A stretch of 64,000 nucleotides of DNA from Agelas oroides (Eukaryota > Porifera > Demospongiae > Agelasida > Agelasidae), in contig OX422199.1 in assembly GCA_949130485.1 (NCBI GenBank), positions 660,501-724,500 on the forward strand, written 5' to 3'. The translations under genes and the position numbers were made by a program. Each line of letters begins with the position of its first letter. The stretch's first letter is position 1. Below the pieces are notes generated by a model, which worked only from the letters and a program-made list of their open reading frames with translations, was not told the DNA's origin and did not search any database. Below are positions 1-16,361 of this stretch, in pieces.

Positions 1-671
1 CACTCATTTTGGTCCAATTTGAAGTCCTTCAGCGTGGGGTAGTGGGAGAACGGGCAGCCATCTCTGTCCCTACTGCTGCTGACCTCCGCGCTTTAAACAA
101 GAAGAACAAAGCATTCTCTGGGCCAACGGAGATTCTTCATCCAAAGGGGATGACTGTGGTTGAGAATGACTCAGTCTACATTGGAGTCTCTTCGCTCACA
201 CGCAAGGAAATCAAAGAAGTCAAGATGCTGAGGAAGCACCCCCACTCAGGAGTGTCAGGTTAGCAAGATAACAATATTCATTGCATTACATTTCATATAT
301 AGTGTGTCATGTGACCCTTATGACTCATTGTTTACATTACATGATGCACTTTCTAATAGTACAGTACAAAAAGATAAAATCACTAGTTTTGCTAAACTTG
401 CTTGTTTGTCACAGATCTGCGAAGACAGTGTACAGTTGAAGCCTTCAAGCTTCACCCTCCTACTCCCTCCCGTCATGTATGTGGATACACTACCTCAGCT
501 GGCTACCAGCTCAGCACTTCTAAGTATGGTGGACTTGGACTGTGTTCGTTTGCAGGCCTCTTAGAGGTGGTAAACAAGTGTTTTATGTTGCCAGGGGTTA
601 CACAGCTGGTAGCACTTGTAAGAGGTGAGACAGTTCAACACAGGTTTATTAAACTGAGCATTTTGCATTGA
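1..671 (+). CDS. POP1: POP1, RNase P/MRP protein subunit, C-terminal end (partial)
   Basis: This is the 3-prime end of a gene that starts outside the window. One exon runs from the window edge to 258 and the next from 415 to 671 (TGA at 669-671). The intron 259-414 has a GT start and an ACAG end, and a split GAT codon keeps the frame. The encoded tail has the pattern of the POP1 C-terminal domain: an L-V-x-F-E-V strand with G-x-x-G near the start, a PTAADL stretch, a charged linker, then VCGYTTSAGYQLS, a GGLGLCSF turn, LLEVV, VALVRGE and a final HRFIKLSI strand. POP1 is the large scaffold protein of nuclear RNase P and RNase MRP, which process tRNA and rRNA precursors. The assignment rests on remembered family pattern. 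An AATAAA lies at 782-787, 111 bp past the stop. The gene converges on BTL1. Confidence 0.72.
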
Positions 672-972
672 TCTTTTGTTTGTTATCTCAACTGAGTTTC
701 TCTTTCAAAATTATTGATTAATTTGGATAGTTATGGCAACATCTTTTTCATAATTTTACAAAAACTCAATGAAAACACCAGAATAAACGTTGTTAGTACC
801 TGACTTGCTTGAGTCTAGTACAGTTTGAGGTACATAAGCTAGCAGAAGGTTCTGTATGGACTGTGTGACCACTCAAACAAATGACAAAAAATGAAAGGTT
901 CCACAAATGTGCATGAATTCAAATGAATGTTAATGGTTCACTCTTTTTGGGGTCGGTACAAGAGGGACATAT
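672..972. other. Convergent intergenic spacer POP1 / BTL1
   Basis: About 300 bp between two stop codons that face each other. It holds the POP1 poly(A) signal AATAAA at 782-787 and otherwise AT-rich DNA. No gene or repeat is visible. Confidence 0.6.
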
Positions 973-3544
973 TCACATGCACGGTGCTTGCCGGGTCTGG
1001 AAGATTTGCGTGTTTCGCATGTTGACTTCTGTCTTTGCTCTCACCACGATGTCTTCTCCCTCCACCATCCAGTAGTACCACTGCTTGTTGTGTGGGTTTT
1101 GGAAGCGAATGTAGTTGTAATCTGCTGCTGCTGCTGGCCCCAAGTGAAACTCATTTATTGTGTACTTGTCTGGAGAACCATCCTATAGAATAAATGTTTG
1201 AAGAGGAAGGTTATCTGTTACCGTGAGCTCGGAAATGACGTTTCGACTGAATGCTCCAGTCGTCATCAGGGCGAAAGTTAGGGTTAGTTTCTGATGACGA
1301 CTGAAGCATTCAGTCAAAACATCAAGAAGTTATTTTCTGAGCTCAAGTTGGTAACAGATAACCTTCCTCTTCATTTATTCAGAAACCAACTGAGAAGCCA
1401 CTGAAAGAATAAATATTGTACTGATAAAATATTATAATTGATATCAGAAGTATTATGTGAAAGGTCAAACATTGCCTTTCAAGCAAATCTGCCCCAACTG
1501 GTGTACATTAGATCACCAATAAGTCAGATTTCATTACACGAACTCACATGCTCTCACTTCAGGCCTGGCCTGGAAATCATGTGATGCTTCCTTGGTAATT
1601 TAATTACTATTTGTTGCTCAAATACCTATTCACACCAGCTGTTTATACACTACAGGTTTTCAGAAGGAAATAAGGAGTGGAGTTGATGTGCCAGGTCATC
1701 AACTTCACACCTCACTGGCATTGTGTCATGCAAGGGGGTGTCCCAGGGTTCTTCCCATTCTGTATAAACCTTGTATAGTATCTGCTGACTCAGTTCACTC
1801 TTTTGTGTCAAAGAGTCAAACTTTGCCTTGCAAGCAAATCTTTTTTGGTTTCACTGGTGTTGGATCTGCTAAAAATCAGGTTTCAGTAAAAGTACACTAA
1901 CTCATATGACTTACTGGTAGCAGGACAAACTTTGGCGGTGTGTTTTGTGGGTGGTAGTTGACACTGAGGAATGCATTTGGCACCGGCTTCTGAACCAGTG
2001 ACTGGAACTTTACGATAAGTCCATCCGAGGAGGCATTGACTGTGATCATCTTGAACTGTGCATTCCGAGCACACTCTAGTGGAGCCATTGACTTGAGCCC
2101 ATTGTTCCAATATAGTGTTGATTTTGTGACCAACTCCATAATGTTGATGGGAATCAGCTGCAACAAATTAAGAAAATGTTAGTTACGTATCACGCACTGT
2201 AAAACGTCATACTTTTCCGCATCATTTAACAATTTTATTAGCATAGTATTTTCCCACGACATTTACTAACAAAGTCTGATCATGCATGTGATCTAACTCG
2301 AGTAAAGATATGTCCAAACCTGCTTTTGGTCATGCCTGCAATTCAGTGACAAACCAATTTATTTCTTTGTTTGCTGCTTTTCAGTTTGTGGCTATGAAAA
2401 GTTTAAGAATAGTTGTTGGATGTTGCTTAGCAACCAAATTTCTTACTTTAATTACGTGAAGTGGAATGGGTGAAAGTGATAATTGGCAATATGACTGTGG
2501 GTTGCTAGGGGTAACATCCAACAACATTCCCCAGAATTTACCCTTTGCTGCTCTGTCTAGGGCCAAATGTAAGCACGTACGTGTAATAAGGCCATATACA
2601 TGTACTGTGCCAACTAGATAAAGTACATACCCTGAATGCATCATCAGAGTTTTTTTCACTGCTAAAAAATTGCTTGATCCTTTCCATGAGATGCCAGCCA
2701 TCAGGCATGTCTTCCCCTACTGTAACTGTAACCTGCTTCTCCCCCATTGCCACTTGCTGCTCATAAGCTTTCTCCTCAAAGGTAGACGTTTCGGGCTTCT
2801 CTTCCTGAGCGCTTGGTTTAAAGCTGCAGTTGGTAGGTTTGGATCCGTTAGATTATGTGCAACCATTGGCACAAAAAGCACATTCCAGCAGCCATAAATA
2901 ATAATTGTGGTGCTGACTCAACTACACCAGACAGCATGCTAGCATGTGGAATACCTGGGACCTTTGTAGAAATCCTCAGTCTGTGAATCCATGACAAGTG
3001 CACCATTTTGGTAATCACAACAGTCTTTACCCTCAGAGAATGGATCCATAGTTTCAGTTTCAGTCACATTCGATGAGATACCACACTCTTCTTTTACCTG
3101 GTATGCAAGCACATATATTATTATTCAATAAGGTTTTCAGGAAGAGCATATTTAATATCTAGCAGGTGTGGATTAATATAGCTACAAGGGTTTTAAAGTT
3201 GAGTTATGTACAAATTATTGCGAGCAGCTGCAGTCACTTTTATTTTTGATCTTGAGAACCCCATGCAACTCGTCATTCCGTGGATGAATGTTTTTCATTA
3301 GGAATCTAATGAGGTCAGATTTGAGGTGTCATTGAGCCCCTTGTAAACAAACGCTAATATTAAAATTTAAGTAAAATGAAGAGTTATATATAGTAGCAGT
3401 GATTTTACAGAGATAAGTAAAACAGAAATGTGTATAGCAGTAAGTGATATGTCTATGCAGTGTATCAGTCTTGTCTTTATTTTAGCTCCATACAAACAGT
3501 AAGTTATGAATGATGCTGTGGACTATATATACCTGTTCATCCAT
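973..3544 (-). CDS. BTL1: candidate beta-trefoil (possibly IL-1-like) protein, 266 aa
   Basis: I rebuilt five exons: 3544-3533 (MDEQ), 3097-2955, 2823-2631, 2157-1915 and 1182-973. All junctions are GT-AG and phases close, giving 266 aa. Residues 5-116 are acidic and polar with no signal peptide and no membrane segment. Residues about 117-266 alternate hydrophobic strands with turns: NIMEL, QFKMITV, LIVKFQSL, AFLSV, KFVLLP, KYTINEF, YIRFQN, then WYYWMVEGEDIVV at 232-244 and a final IFQT. Strand order and the aromatic core near the C-terminus resemble the last repeats of a beta-trefoil such as interleukin-1. That is inference from pattern only. It shares strand and general architecture with BTL2 to BTL4 but is the most diverged and lacks their SSGYxS motif. 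It could also be an unrelated all-beta protein. The gene model is firmer than the fold. Confidence 0.66.
1188..1380. mobile_element. Foldback MITE in the last BTL1 intron
   Basis: The ends are inverted copies: GAATAAATG plus GAAGAGGAAGGTTATCTG at the left, complemented by CAGATAACCTTCCTCTTC and CATTTATTC at the right. Inner parts are also inverted (TGACTGAA and CGTCATCAG blocks). The left end abuts the splice acceptor used by the final BTL1 exon, whose AG is at 1184-1183 on the minus strand. Confidence 0.75.
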
Positions 3545-4825
3545 GGTGCATTTGAAGACGCGTCCAGAGACACTCGCAGCCTCGACAGCTAGCGTTCCCT
3601 GCAAGTTGTTTTAATCCGTGGAAATGGGTAAGACCCGGGGAACGTACCGGTAAATATACTACGCCCAACAGGAAGTGTGTACCAGGAAATAAGGTCAGGG
3701 GGCGGGGTACATGCGCGCGCGCTGGCCGGGGAACCCCCAGGGGTTTCCCGATCCCGATCCCGGAGTTACACAACCGGTTAAGAATGCACAAGTTTTGGGT
3801 GGGCCTGATTGACAACCGGTTTTGTCAGCAGCAAGAAACCTCTATCCCCAGTCGACTTGCTGATTCCAACATGCTGATTCTGATCAGCTAGCTGATATTA
3901 TCATGTCCTTGGAAGGTCTTGTTGCAAACAAGATCACAAGGGAAAATCTGAGATTCATAACATCACCTCAGTGGCAGCCGGCCTTCGGTGAACACCTTAG
4001 CTGCAAATGAAGGGTTCAGTGGAAACAGGGATATAATCCCAAAAGGTCAAGAGCCACAAAGAATTTTCACTGTCAACCAAAAGATGACAGCTGAATTTCA
4101 ACAGTGTGTACTTTCAACTGTTGCACTTCAGCCTTGGTTGACCTCGTGGGAAGTTGATCTAGTGGGAGTTGACCTCGTATGGGTTGATTTCGTGGGAGCT
4201 GCTCGCGAGAGGACACCATCTCACTGTGCATACCGTTGCAATGTGATCATATCTGGGTTCTAGCTAGGATTTTTGAGTTTGGGCAGGAAGCCATATAAAG
4301 TATTGTCTAAGGGGGTCAGAGGGCATGCCCCTCAACACAAATTTAGGTCCTCCAAAATTGATTCTGATGCAATCTGAATAGTAAAATCATGCCTATAGGA
4401 CTGTTTTTTTTTTTTAACAAATTTTTTAGTTAATCATTTTTCAGGGGAGAAGCTGGGGTGTTTGGGGGAGGAGGGGGGGAAGTTTCCCCAACTCTAGACT
4501 GCAAGGTGGCAAACTCCATCTAAAGCTAAATGTGGGCACGAGACCAATAGCAAACAAGTACCATGAGTGAATTAAGGTGAAAAGTACTTTGAAAAGAGCT
4601 AGAGTCAAAAAGATCATGAAACCGTTAGGAGGTAAGCGAGTGCAGCCAAAGTGTTGACATTCTAGTTATGCTGGAGACAATGTATGTTGATGTTTAGTAG
4701 CTAACTATAACAAACACACATATTTACTATCAATAAAGATAACAGTAGTGAGTAAACAAACATCGCCTCTAGATATAAACAAAACATCTCCAGCTATGAA
4801 TAATGTAATTAGATACCAACACAAG
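3545..4825. other. Upstream region of BTL1, no gene seen
   Basis: The first 250 bp contain a GC-rich patch (3640-3760, with GCGCGCGC) that could be part of the BTL1 promoter. 4130-4200 has a short degenerate repeat of a GTTGACCTCGTGGGA-like unit. The rest shows no convincing exon on either strand. Confidence 0.45.
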
Positions 4826-5049
4826 CTCTCCCTCCCCCCCCCCCTCCCCTCCTTCCCCTCCCCCATTCCCCTCCTCTCCCTCCCCCCTCCCCCTCCTCCC
4901 CCCCTCCCCTCCTTCCCCTCCTCTCCCTCCCCCCTCCCCCTCCTCCCCCCTCCCCTCCTTCCCCTCCTCTCCCTCCCCCCTCCCCCTCCTCCCCCTCCTC
5001 CCCCCTCCCCTCCTTCCCCTCCTCTCCCTCCCCCCTCCCCCTCCCCCTT
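4826..5049. repeat. Pyrimidine-only C/T minisatellite
   Basis: About 220 bp of almost pure C and T on the plus strand, built from repeated CCCTCCCCTCCTTCCCCTCCT units. The strand asymmetry keeps long frames open on both strands, so the predicted Pro-rich and Gly/Arg-rich peptides here are not genes. Confidence 0.9.
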
Positions 5050-5156
5050 GCATGCTATCTACAATTGCCAGTAACATTTCTTATTGTACACTCAATTTAA
5101 AATTACATAATTATTTCTTAGCTAAAAACAACTAACATAGTCTGTTTGCTTTCGTT

Positions 5157-6070
5157 ACAAAAATATGGTTAAAAATATTTTTAGCACATCTGTATATAAA
5201 GTACTAAAATCTGATAGCCATGTATTTTATGTGGTTGGAGGACATGACCAGATGGCCAATGAGTACAAAGATTCTAGCAATCTACTACTCAAAAGGGTCA
5301 TACGACCAGAACAAAAATATGGTTAAAAATATGACATATAAAATACTAAAATCTGATAACCATGTATTTTATGTGGTTGGAGGACATGACCAGATGGCCA
5401 ATGAGTACAAAGATTCTAGCATGATGTAATCTACTACTCAAAAGGGTCATACGACCAGAACAAAAATATGGTTAAAAATATGACATATAAAATACTAAAA
5501 TCTGATAGCCATGTATTTTATGTGGTTGGAGGACATGACCAGATGTCCAATGAGTTCAAAGATTCTAGCAATCTACTACTCAAAAGGGTCATATGACCAG
5601 AACAAAAATATGGTTAAAAATAATTTTAGCACATCTGTATATAAAGTACTAAAATCTGATAATCATGTATTTTATGTGGTTGGAGGACATGACCAGTTGT
5701 CCAATGAGTACAAAGATTCTAGCATGATGTAATCTACTACTCAAAAGGGTCATATGACCAGAACAAAAATATGGTTAAAAATAATTTTAGCACATCTGTA
5801 TATAAAATACTAAAATCTGATAACCATGTATTTTATGTGGTTGGAGGACATGACCAGATGTCCAATGAGTTCAAAGATTCTAGCAATCTACTACTCAAAA
5901 GGGTCATATGACCAGAACAAAAATATGGTTAAAAATAATTTTAGCACATCTGTATATAAAGTACTAAAATCTGATAATCATGTATTTTATGTGGTTGGAG
6001 GACATGACCAGTTGTCCAATGAGTACAAAGATTCTAGCAATCTACTACTCAAAAGGGTCATACGACCAGA
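5157..6070. repeat. Six-copy ~150-bp tandem array overlapping the BTL2 3-prime end
   Basis: Six head-to-tail units start near 5157, 5311, 5460, 5602, 5763 and 5917 (142-161 bp each). Each contains CAAAAATATGGTTAAAAAT, a TATTTTATGTGGTTGGAGG block and CTCAAAAGGGTCATACGACC. The last block in the sixth unit is the real end of BTL2: on the minus strand it encodes YDPFE and the stop at 6047-6045. The array therefore arose by amplification of DNA that includes the last codons and 3-prime flank of BTL2. Units differ by single bases, a TGATG insertion and presence or absence of a TTTTAGCACATCTG block. Confidence 0.9.
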
Positions 6071-7999
6071 ACATGTATTTCTTTACTAGCTCTGCACAAG
6101 GTTTTCTGGGCTCAACTGCGATTGAATTTGGGTCGGAACCTGGTACAATATAATACCAGATGTTATCACTAGGATAGTAGATGGTAATTTGAGGACAATT
6201 CTCTTCATGTACCACAACATCGTAAATGACAACTTCTGAAAGAATGGTTGAAGAATCATTGGAAATTACCTGCAGGGAAAATTCAAAGAATTAGCTTTCA
6301 CTAATGCCTCTTTTAGTTTACTTTGTACTAGTCTTATGTCCAAACCCTAACCTCGTTCCCAGGCCCTCGCCCAGCTTCCCGTCGCTTGCAGCACTCGCTT
6401 TTCTGTACTGCAAGCAATGGGAAGCTGGGCGGGGCCTGGGAACGAGGCTAATCTGGCGCACCAAGTCCAAAATCTTGGGCTATTGGTCTGGGCACCAGGC
6501 TAGTGCTACCAAGCAAATTCAAACAAATTTGCAAGACGGTCAAGGTGCAAGTTGCAACGGAAGTACTGTGTAATACTTAACAATATTTAACAATTTCATT
6601 GGTCCACTACCACATTCTAAGAAGCTTGGTGCGCCAGAAAGTTTCTTGGCAAAGGCACGTGTAGTCTGGGCATGATACTAATTTTGACTAAATAATAAGT
6701 TTTCCATCACTGTTGCTGTTTTCTAGATACTATCTGTATACTTGATATTGCTAATTATCATACGTCTAACTCACGCTAATGTATGGGAGCCAATGGGGAA
6801 GCCTTGCAGCTGCACGCAGTTTATAAAAAGCCGTATTTTTTACTACAAGTCACGTGAGAATCCGTATCAGTACTACAAGTTACTCGAGAATCCGTATCAG
6901 TACTACAAGTCACGTGCACTGCGTCTGAACGTGCAATGAAATCGACGGTTCATATGATAAAATCATTATCACCATAGTACCAAGCTATACTGGAAAAAAT
7001 ATCACTCATTTGTTGCAGTTGGCATTGCTGCGCACTCGTAACAATACAGACGCGTGTTAAAGACTGGCTCTAAACTATAGTGGACTAATTCACCAAACGA
7101 TGGGTTTTCTTGTATAAGAAAAAAACACTTCTGACACCTTTTCAAACTTTGTGTTTCATTCGTTTTGTAAACATGTCAAGGGCTCAAATAAACTTCCTAC
7201 CATCCAGTTGATCAATGCATTTTCTTTCTCTGCTGTGAAAAGCTAAGCAACTAGAGGTAAGTTGCCTTGTATAACAAGAACACAACTGTTATAGTACCTT
7301 ACTTTTATTACCAGGGAGCTCCCCAAAAAAGCATCATAGTAAGTATGAGTGGGCCCACACTGATAAGCGGCAACACTGTTCGGGTTATACCTTGGGGAGG
7401 TAACAGAGTTCTTGACTTGATACCAGAGGAGGTCGGACACGGTTGAACGTTGCTAATTAAAATGGCTGAGGTCATACTAATTGATTTTTCGTATCTTAAC
7501 AGACTAGCTCTCTCGACTTTTACTGAGGTGGGACCCCAGTTTTCAAATCAAGATTCAAGGCTGGGGCCAGTCATAGAAAAAGCTAAAAAGCTTTCTACCT
7601 TGCAATATCTAAGCTAGGTCAATTAGTGTGACCTCAGCCATTTTAAGTTCAACCATGTCCGACCTCCTCTGACTTGATACCTAATTAGTCTGTGTTGTGC
7701 AAGTAGTGCCATGCAATGTTGTTGTGGATTGAAGCACAGACTGTGAATGTAAATTCTGCCTGTTACTGTAACCTAGCAACCAATGCTTGATTGGTACATA
7801 GTTAAATAAGTACTTACATTTGATGCTGTCCGCAATTCTGGCTGGCCTGCATCAGGGACATAAAGAACAACGTTGGTTCTTCCTTTTATTGTCTGGAGTT
7901 TTGCTTTAGTGCCACTGATACCCTTCTCGTCGTATGGTTGCTCATCTACCAGAACAAAGATATTTTCACCTGTGCGCAGAGCAGGAACAATTGTCTAGT

Positions 8000-8041
<42 letters not shown>

Positions 8042-9274
8042 GTACATGGGACCATCTAATTATGTAGAGGGTATACAAAAGATACAGTGTAGGTAGTCAT
8101 GCAGTGCTCCATGTCTCAATGCACTTTGACCTGTCATAAATGTTTGAGTTTAGGTTTGGTTTTAACATTATATCAACAGCTTTATGCTGCACACAATTAC
8201 AGGTTTGCTGTGAATTTCAACGTACGGCTCGGAACATCCTCCCCAGTATCCGCCAACAGGAGTACATCCTTTCCCCGAACACAGAGAGCCCTCTTATCAG
8301 GTCCTTTAGCATAGAACCTCACCTGCAGCAAGGTTGAGTCATACATAATTCATAAACAGAAATGAAGCAGTTACTATACAAACTGTGGTGTGTAGGTACA
8401 AAGAATATTATGACATTGTACCATAGTGCTTGTGTGTATTTACAATGCATTCACAAAGTTCTGGTGTAAATGTACTTTCATCCTGATGCTATGTGGTATT
8501 AGTACAATTAGTCATCCTAATGTTACATGTATGTGGAATAAACCAACTCTGCCCCTTACCAATCATACCCATCATAACATGCATCATGCTGGAATGTTGT
8601 AAAGGTCTGGTTGTGTATTGTGTGTAAGTGGCATGAATAAACTGTAGGGTGTGTCTGGTAAAGTAACATGTGTCCTCAACTTGCATACAGGTCCTGAGGC
8701 TGAGTCTTCAACTGTCCTTCCTTTACTGACCACTTCCTCACTGAAAAGATATCTGTATAGATATAAAAAGTGTACACTCCATGTCCATATTAAGGCTACA
8801 ACATTGTGATAGTTGCCCTCAATTTCCTTACAGAGTCGTCAAATATTAGGCCACTATTTGTTAAATATAAGTTTTTCATCCACCACCTGCATGCCTTTTT
8901 GGGACCCACTTTGCTGGCCCATTATTGCAGTATTGTCGATCTTGTGCTGTGTATGGGTCGGTACTGCTGAGTTGCATGTCGATTTGGAACTATTCACAAA
9001 ACAGCAGGGGGTGTGGTCTCTCAAGCCCAGGCTTTTTTTGTTTGCATGTATAGGCCTTTATCAGTAACGACCTAGAGGGTGCATAATGTTTATCAGTACA
9101 CATAAAGCTGCAGTAACAAACTTACTTTTGAATCTCCAAGCTACCTAAGCTGTGATAACCAGAAGATGTTGAAGATGCCGAAGAGACTTGTCTTGACTCA
9201 CTGAATTGTTTTCGACGTTGGGAGCAAGAAAGTTCTTCAGTACTTGCGAACCTGTCTTCGGTCTGGTAACTCAT
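6045..9274 (-). CDS. BTL2: candidate beta-trefoil (possibly IL-1-like) protein, 228 aa
   Basis: Five exons close in frame: 9274-9126, 8752-8689, 8322-8226, 7969-7818 and 6269-6045, giving 228 aa. The start is the ATG at 9274 (MSYQTEDR). There is no signal peptide. The N-terminus is Ser-rich with STEEL (11-15) and SSGYHS (37-42). The body carries RFYAKGP, RALCVRGKDVLLL, IFVLVDEQ, KGISGTKAKLQT, NVVLYVPDAG, then CPQITIYYPSD, WYYIV (192-196) and a KKYMFWSYDPF end. BTL3 matches it exon by exon at 60-80 percent by eye, with the same intron positions and a donor in GCC/GTACGT that must be chosen over a later GT to avoid a stop. The beta-rich layout without leader suggests a cytosolic or unconventionally released protein. 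The trefoil idea is inference. Confidence 0.76.
6350..6451. mobile_element. Foldback element, TAGCCTCGTTCCCAGGC family, in BTL2 intron 4
   Basis: Inverted arms: CCTCGTTCCCAGGCCC at the left and GGGCCTGGGAACGAGG at the right around a hairpin with GCAAGCAATGGGAAGCTGGG. A related insertion with diverged ends lies at the matching place in the BTL3 intron (about 11885-11945), followed by shared GCACCAAGTC sequence. Confidence 0.8.
7425..7670. mobile_element. 246-bp MITE with 11-bp target duplication
   Basis: Terminal inverted repeats begin AGAGGAGGTCGGACA and extend about 70 bp with small differences (AAAATGGCTGAGGTCA near the inner side). The element is flanked by the direct repeat GACTTGATACC at 7414-7424 and 7671-7681. 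A 9-11-bp duplication suggests a Mutator-like (MULE) origin. It lies in BTL2 intron 4. Confidence 0.82.
7998..8040. repeat. (AC)n microsatellite
   Basis: About 21 AC units in BTL2 intron 3, close to the acceptor of exon 4. Confidence 0.95.
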
Positions 9275-11586
9275 TCCTATGTAGCGTTACTATCCGAACT
9301 GCAATAATTTTGGTTTGGAAATGTATAATGCGGATAACGTTCTTCAGATTCCCCGTCTTCGGTCACTCAGGGGCGTTTCTGCTTGCAAAAGAGATATATT
9401 ATATTTCAGAAGGCTCAGTCTCACATATCAACTGTGGTTTGGCCCCAAATTCTAGCTCTGACAATCTATGCAATGCTATGTTGCTACGGCGACTTTCGAG
9501 TAGCTCTTTTATTAAGCATGGCGAGGTATTGCGGTTTTTATGGAACGCCGTGTGTCCGGAGCTGGATTCACGGTTCTCTTTATATGGCTGCCTGCGGAGC
9601 GTCAAAAACGGACCCCCCACTCCTCCCCCCCCCCCCCCCCCCCCCGAAATGGACCCCCGGAACTATGACTGTAGAGGCGGAAATACATGGACCCCCTATG
9701 AAATATTTGGACCCCCATAGGTCCAAGCACAGTTGACCCCCATAGGTCCAAGCACAGTTGACCCCAGGAATGTCAATGAAGAATTCATTTTTATAAAGAA
9801 TAAGCATACTGCACATTATGCTAACACCTCAGTATTGCATGCAGCTAGTGTGTTTGCTTGGTAGTCATTGAATGGTCTTGAGTAACGTATGAAAACTTGG
9901 TCAGATTTAGCCCAAACTGGGTGAATGACTATCTAGTATTGATTGTGTCAGATGCGATCAGAACCATAATGCTATATATTAGCTAAACCTAGGTACAAAT
10001 AGACTATGATGCGATCAGAACCATAATGATCAGAACCATAATGCTATATATTAGCTAAACCTAGGTACAAATAGAATATCACCACAGAGTTGCTGTTATA
10101 ATCACTACATGTCATGTCTCCAGCACAACTAATACATCTACTTTAAATGTTTAGTGAGTTAGTCTCGATCAGAATGCCAGCTCCCAGAATGTCAGCTCCC
10201 AGAATGTCAACTCCCAGAATGTCAACTCCCAGAATGTCAACTCCCAAAATATCAACGCCCAAAATGTCAACTTCCCAAAATGCTAACTTCCAAAATGTCA
10301 ACTTTGCAAATTTTAAACAGAGTGGCATTCTCCTTCCTCTTGAAGACACCTTTAAGCTCTTGGATGTTTGGGTGGCTTACTATTTCTCTTCAGTCTATTG
10401 TGCCAGTCTTCTAGGTGACTTAGTATCGTTGTCTGAGTCCATCGTAAATGTAATAGTTTCAAAGTGGTAGTCATTACTGTCATCTTATCTATGAGTCAAA
10501 GTAGGTCAAGATTGTCTGTCTCACCGGTACCATCCCATGTACCACACACAGAATGCACTGAAAGTGAGCTTGATATTGCTGTTTGTGGAGCAGTCTGACG
10601 GGTAGACTTGCTGCACTAGGACAGAAACTCTGCGTGGAATCCTTGCGCAACTGATGATGCCAAAACATGTCTTGTGCAGTGGGTGACTTTGCATAACATC
10701 TAGGCTTATTTTAGTAGGGAGATGTCAACTCCCAGAATGTCAACTCTCAAAATGTCAACTCCCAGAATATTAACTTCCCAAAATGTCAATTCCCAAAAAT
10801 TTTAATGCCAACTCTTCTAAAATTTCATGTTTTGACAAAATTCACTGTATTATTTTACAAAGTACAGCAACTGGGCCCAGTGAAGTTTACTGTGGACTGA
10901 TATATGCACAAAAGCATGTTATATTGGCATTGCAGTTAGCTCCAACAGAAATGTCTAGATGTATATGTTGAAGAATTTTACAGATGATGAGTCTGTGCAA
11001 AAACATGCTTACATGCTGTAGGTTATTTCAATGAACTTTGTGTCAACACATGCTACACTTATCAAATGATAAGGGGAAGGGTAACCTGGTGTCATAGGAA
11101 ATGTCATTCCTGTGATATTTTCTCCCCCGGCGCCAGTGGTCTAAGGATATAGTCTCAGCCCTAGTAGCAGCATGCATGCCAAAAGAGATACCACAAGCTA
11201 TACAGGCAGCTATGCTGGGGGTAGACAGGGGAATTCCCTGGGAATTCCCCTCAATGCTTGGGCAGATGATATATATTAGCATTTAGCCTGATTCCCACAC
11301 ATCCCACACAGCTTTCCATCCCTTGTAGTTGGCCATCTCAAGAGTGTTGGGACAAACATATGAATGGGCTGACTTTTAATAGGGTAAGTACCAGGGAAGT
11401 CCCCCAAGTTACCAAATTTGGGTTGATCACTGTCTGTCATCTGTACATAAAGCTATACAAATATGTCTAATAAACATTCTTTGAGGTTTCCATATACAAT
11501 TGTGCATGATATGACTGATAGTGGTTAGATAACAGATCTACAAATTGTCTACATAGGATGCAAGTTGAGACAACATATGATGCTAT
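9275..11586. other. BTL2 upstream / BTL3 downstream spacer
   Basis: No convincing exon. It holds a poly-C run (9626-9645), a 25-bp unit GACCCCCATAGGTCCAAGC duplicated near 9709-9760, a direct duplication of GATGCGATCAGAACCATAAT (9951-10075), a 15-bp minisatellite in two blocks (10170-10315 and 10725-10795, TCCCAGAATGTCAAC), and a minus-strand fragment at about 10656-10728 of a dispersed repeat also seen at 36.6, 46.7 and 63.6 kb (GTGACTTTGCATAA). Confidence 0.55.
10170..10795. repeat. 15-bp minisatellite in two blocks
   Basis: Units of TCCCAGAATGTCAAC decay towards TTCCAAAATGTCAAC at 10170-10315 and again at 10725-10795, with about 410 bp of unrelated DNA between. Because the unit length is a multiple of three, both strands show open Met/Ser/Pro frames that are unlikely to be coding. 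Confidence 0.8.

Positions 11587-16361
<4,775 letters not shown>

Noticed and set aside
4748..5077. Pro-rich (+) and Gly/Arg-rich (-) ORFs
   Set aside because: Both come from the C/T minisatellite; strand asymmetry alone explains them.
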